This document shows, one piece after another, positions 62,944 to 64,000 of a stretch of 64,000 nucleotides of DNA. The notes under the pieces are model-generated. The model was not told where the DNA came from and made no database searches. It worked only from the letters and a program-made list of their open reading frames with translations. Made by a program: the position numbers and the translations under genes. Each line of letters opens with the position of its first letter. Position 1 is the stretch's first letter. This DNA comes from Wuchereria bancrofti (taxonomy: Eukaryota > Nematoda > Chromadorea > Rhabditida > Onchocercidae), in the NCBI GenBank assembly GCA_005281725.1, contig SSBO01000002.1:1795461-1859460 (forward strand), given 5' to 3'.

Positions 62944-64000
62944 CTAAACAAACGTGCCGTGATTTTGCTTACGGAAATCTTTCTATTTATTAATAATTTC
63001 TTCTCTCTTATATTAATTTATCATATTAAAATGTGTGTTTTAGCCAATATTGAATTTATTTAATAAAAATAGAATATATAGAAGTTGGGAATACAATAAT
63101 TTCCATGCCACTACTTTTTCACAACTGATTTAAAAAATCAATCACTACCACAGAAAATCTATCATATTCGTCTCTAAAATTCTTCTATTCACTGATTAGA
63201 ACAATGAACAATATTTTCATGAAAAGAACTAACGAAAATATCTCTAATTCTTTGTTACATATGGATTGTAACGAAAAGTATATAATAAAGTTGTAATAAA
63301 ATTGTAAACTTACAGCATGAGAGACCCTGGCCTATACAATAAGGTAAGCTCACATTTCTTTCAATATAATTACTTCCATTATAATAAACGATGTCGTTCA
63401 TTTAGCTGGAAACGATATTTTATTTAGAAGAGTAAAAGCAATGACGTCGAAGTCCACGTAAGTTTCCGTTTAATGCAAAATGTATGATGTAAAAAGCACG
63501 GATGAAATCTATCCATCAAGCTAATGAAGTTGTGTCGTGCAATGTATTTGACAAAAGCTTACAAAAAAATTGAGAATAAATTTTTTACAATTTTATGTAG
63601 ATATGTAACAAATATATTAATTTAGAAAGTTATATCTTTACTCAAACTTTATGACGCAATAAGTAATTCATTCAAAATCATACATAAAACGAAAGAAAGC
63701 ACTTGTTCTTCATCACCTGTTAATGTTTTATTTTGATGGAAAAAATAGAATAAAATAATAAGTGCTTGCAGTTTTTATTACTAATAAAATTCGTATTGCC
63801 ATACCTTTTTCACTAATTTTAAAATCTCAATCGAAATCAGATACCTTAAATGTTCTTAAAATTGAAACACTTATTTTATTGAAATTACAACTGAACTATT
63901 CATTAATTTTCATCTCAACTACTCAACAATTTCAAATTGTGATTTTATCGACTACAATCATCGCTTATCATTATCTCTGTTTTTTTTTAATTTTATATTT
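62944..64000. other. Upstream of the minus-strand membrane gene, up to the window edge
   Basis: No gene could be supported. A small + strand open segment at 63313-63342 (MRDPGLYNK followed by GTAAGC) and a minus-strand segment at 63220-63193 are exon-like but isolated. The last 77 bases are an inverted copy of part of the neighbouring gene's final exon. Confidence 0.5.
63924..64000 (+). repeat. Right arm of a perfect 77-bp inverted repeat, running off the window
   Basis: These bases are the exact reverse complement of 61825-61901, inside the last exon of the minus-strand membrane gene, including its nine-base T run. The match starts abruptly at 63924 and continues to the window end, so the full copy is longer. 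It may be a paralogue fragment, an inverted duplication or an assembly fold-back. Confidence 0.9.

Noticed and set aside
1..64000. tRNA or rRNA genes
   Set aside because: No cloverleaf with A and B box signals and no rRNA-like segment was recognised on reading; a covariance-model scan would settle it.

Overview
The window is AT-rich nuclear DNA from a nematode. Three things point there: many small exons with GTAAGT-like donors and T-rich TTTCAG/TTTTAG acceptors, a full-length orthologue of the nematode-specific epidermal attachment protein MUA-3, and an RNA polymerase II RPB3 gene of animal type. The very low GC, microsatellite-rich non-coding DNA and large introns fit a parasitic (possibly filarial, clade III) nematode, but the species cannot be fixed from sequence alone.

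Layout. (1) 127-1238, + strand: the last three exons of RPB3, with its N-terminal part lying left of the window. (2) 1239-13813: 12.6 kb intergenic, with no supported gene, simple repeats concentrated next to the following gene, and one assembly gap. (3) 13814-60230, + strand: one gene of 56 reconstructed coding exons, predicted protein about 3,682 residues, the mua-3 orthologue. Its order is signal peptide, five LDL-receptor class A repeats, EGF-like repeats, one von Willebrand factor A domain, a long EGF array, two SEA-type regions, membrane-proximal EGF repeats, one transmembrane helix and a cytoplasmic tail of about 270 residues. Every exon junction keeps frame except at exon 39 (52361-52508), which is one base short. 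(4) 61803-62943, - strand: three exons of an unassigned polytopic membrane protein resembling a nematode serpentine receptor. The last 77 bases of the window are an exact inverted copy of part of its final exon.

Main unexpected observation: the 4.4 kb intron 11 of mua-3 holds a short exon (34510-34579) with an ATG directly preceded by an in-frame stop, a signal-peptide-like sequence and a strong donor in phase 1. That is exactly the phase needed to join EGF exon 12. It sits just behind a block richer in G and C than its surroundings. This predicts a second promoter making a shorter secreted-then-anchored isoform of about 3,131 residues without the LDL-A cluster and the first EGF repeats.

Assembly quality: all three runs of N are flanked by perfect direct duplications (155, 1,238 and 150 bp), the signature of contig ends that overlap but were not merged. 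Intergenic and intron 1 lengths are therefore overestimated, and the exon 39 frameshift may also be an assembly error.

Function: RPB3 is part of general transcription. From work on C. elegans, MUA-3 spans the apical epidermal membrane at fibrous organelles (hemidesmosome-like), linking cuticle to intermediate filaments so that muscle force reaches the cuticle. Nothing suggests the three genes act together.
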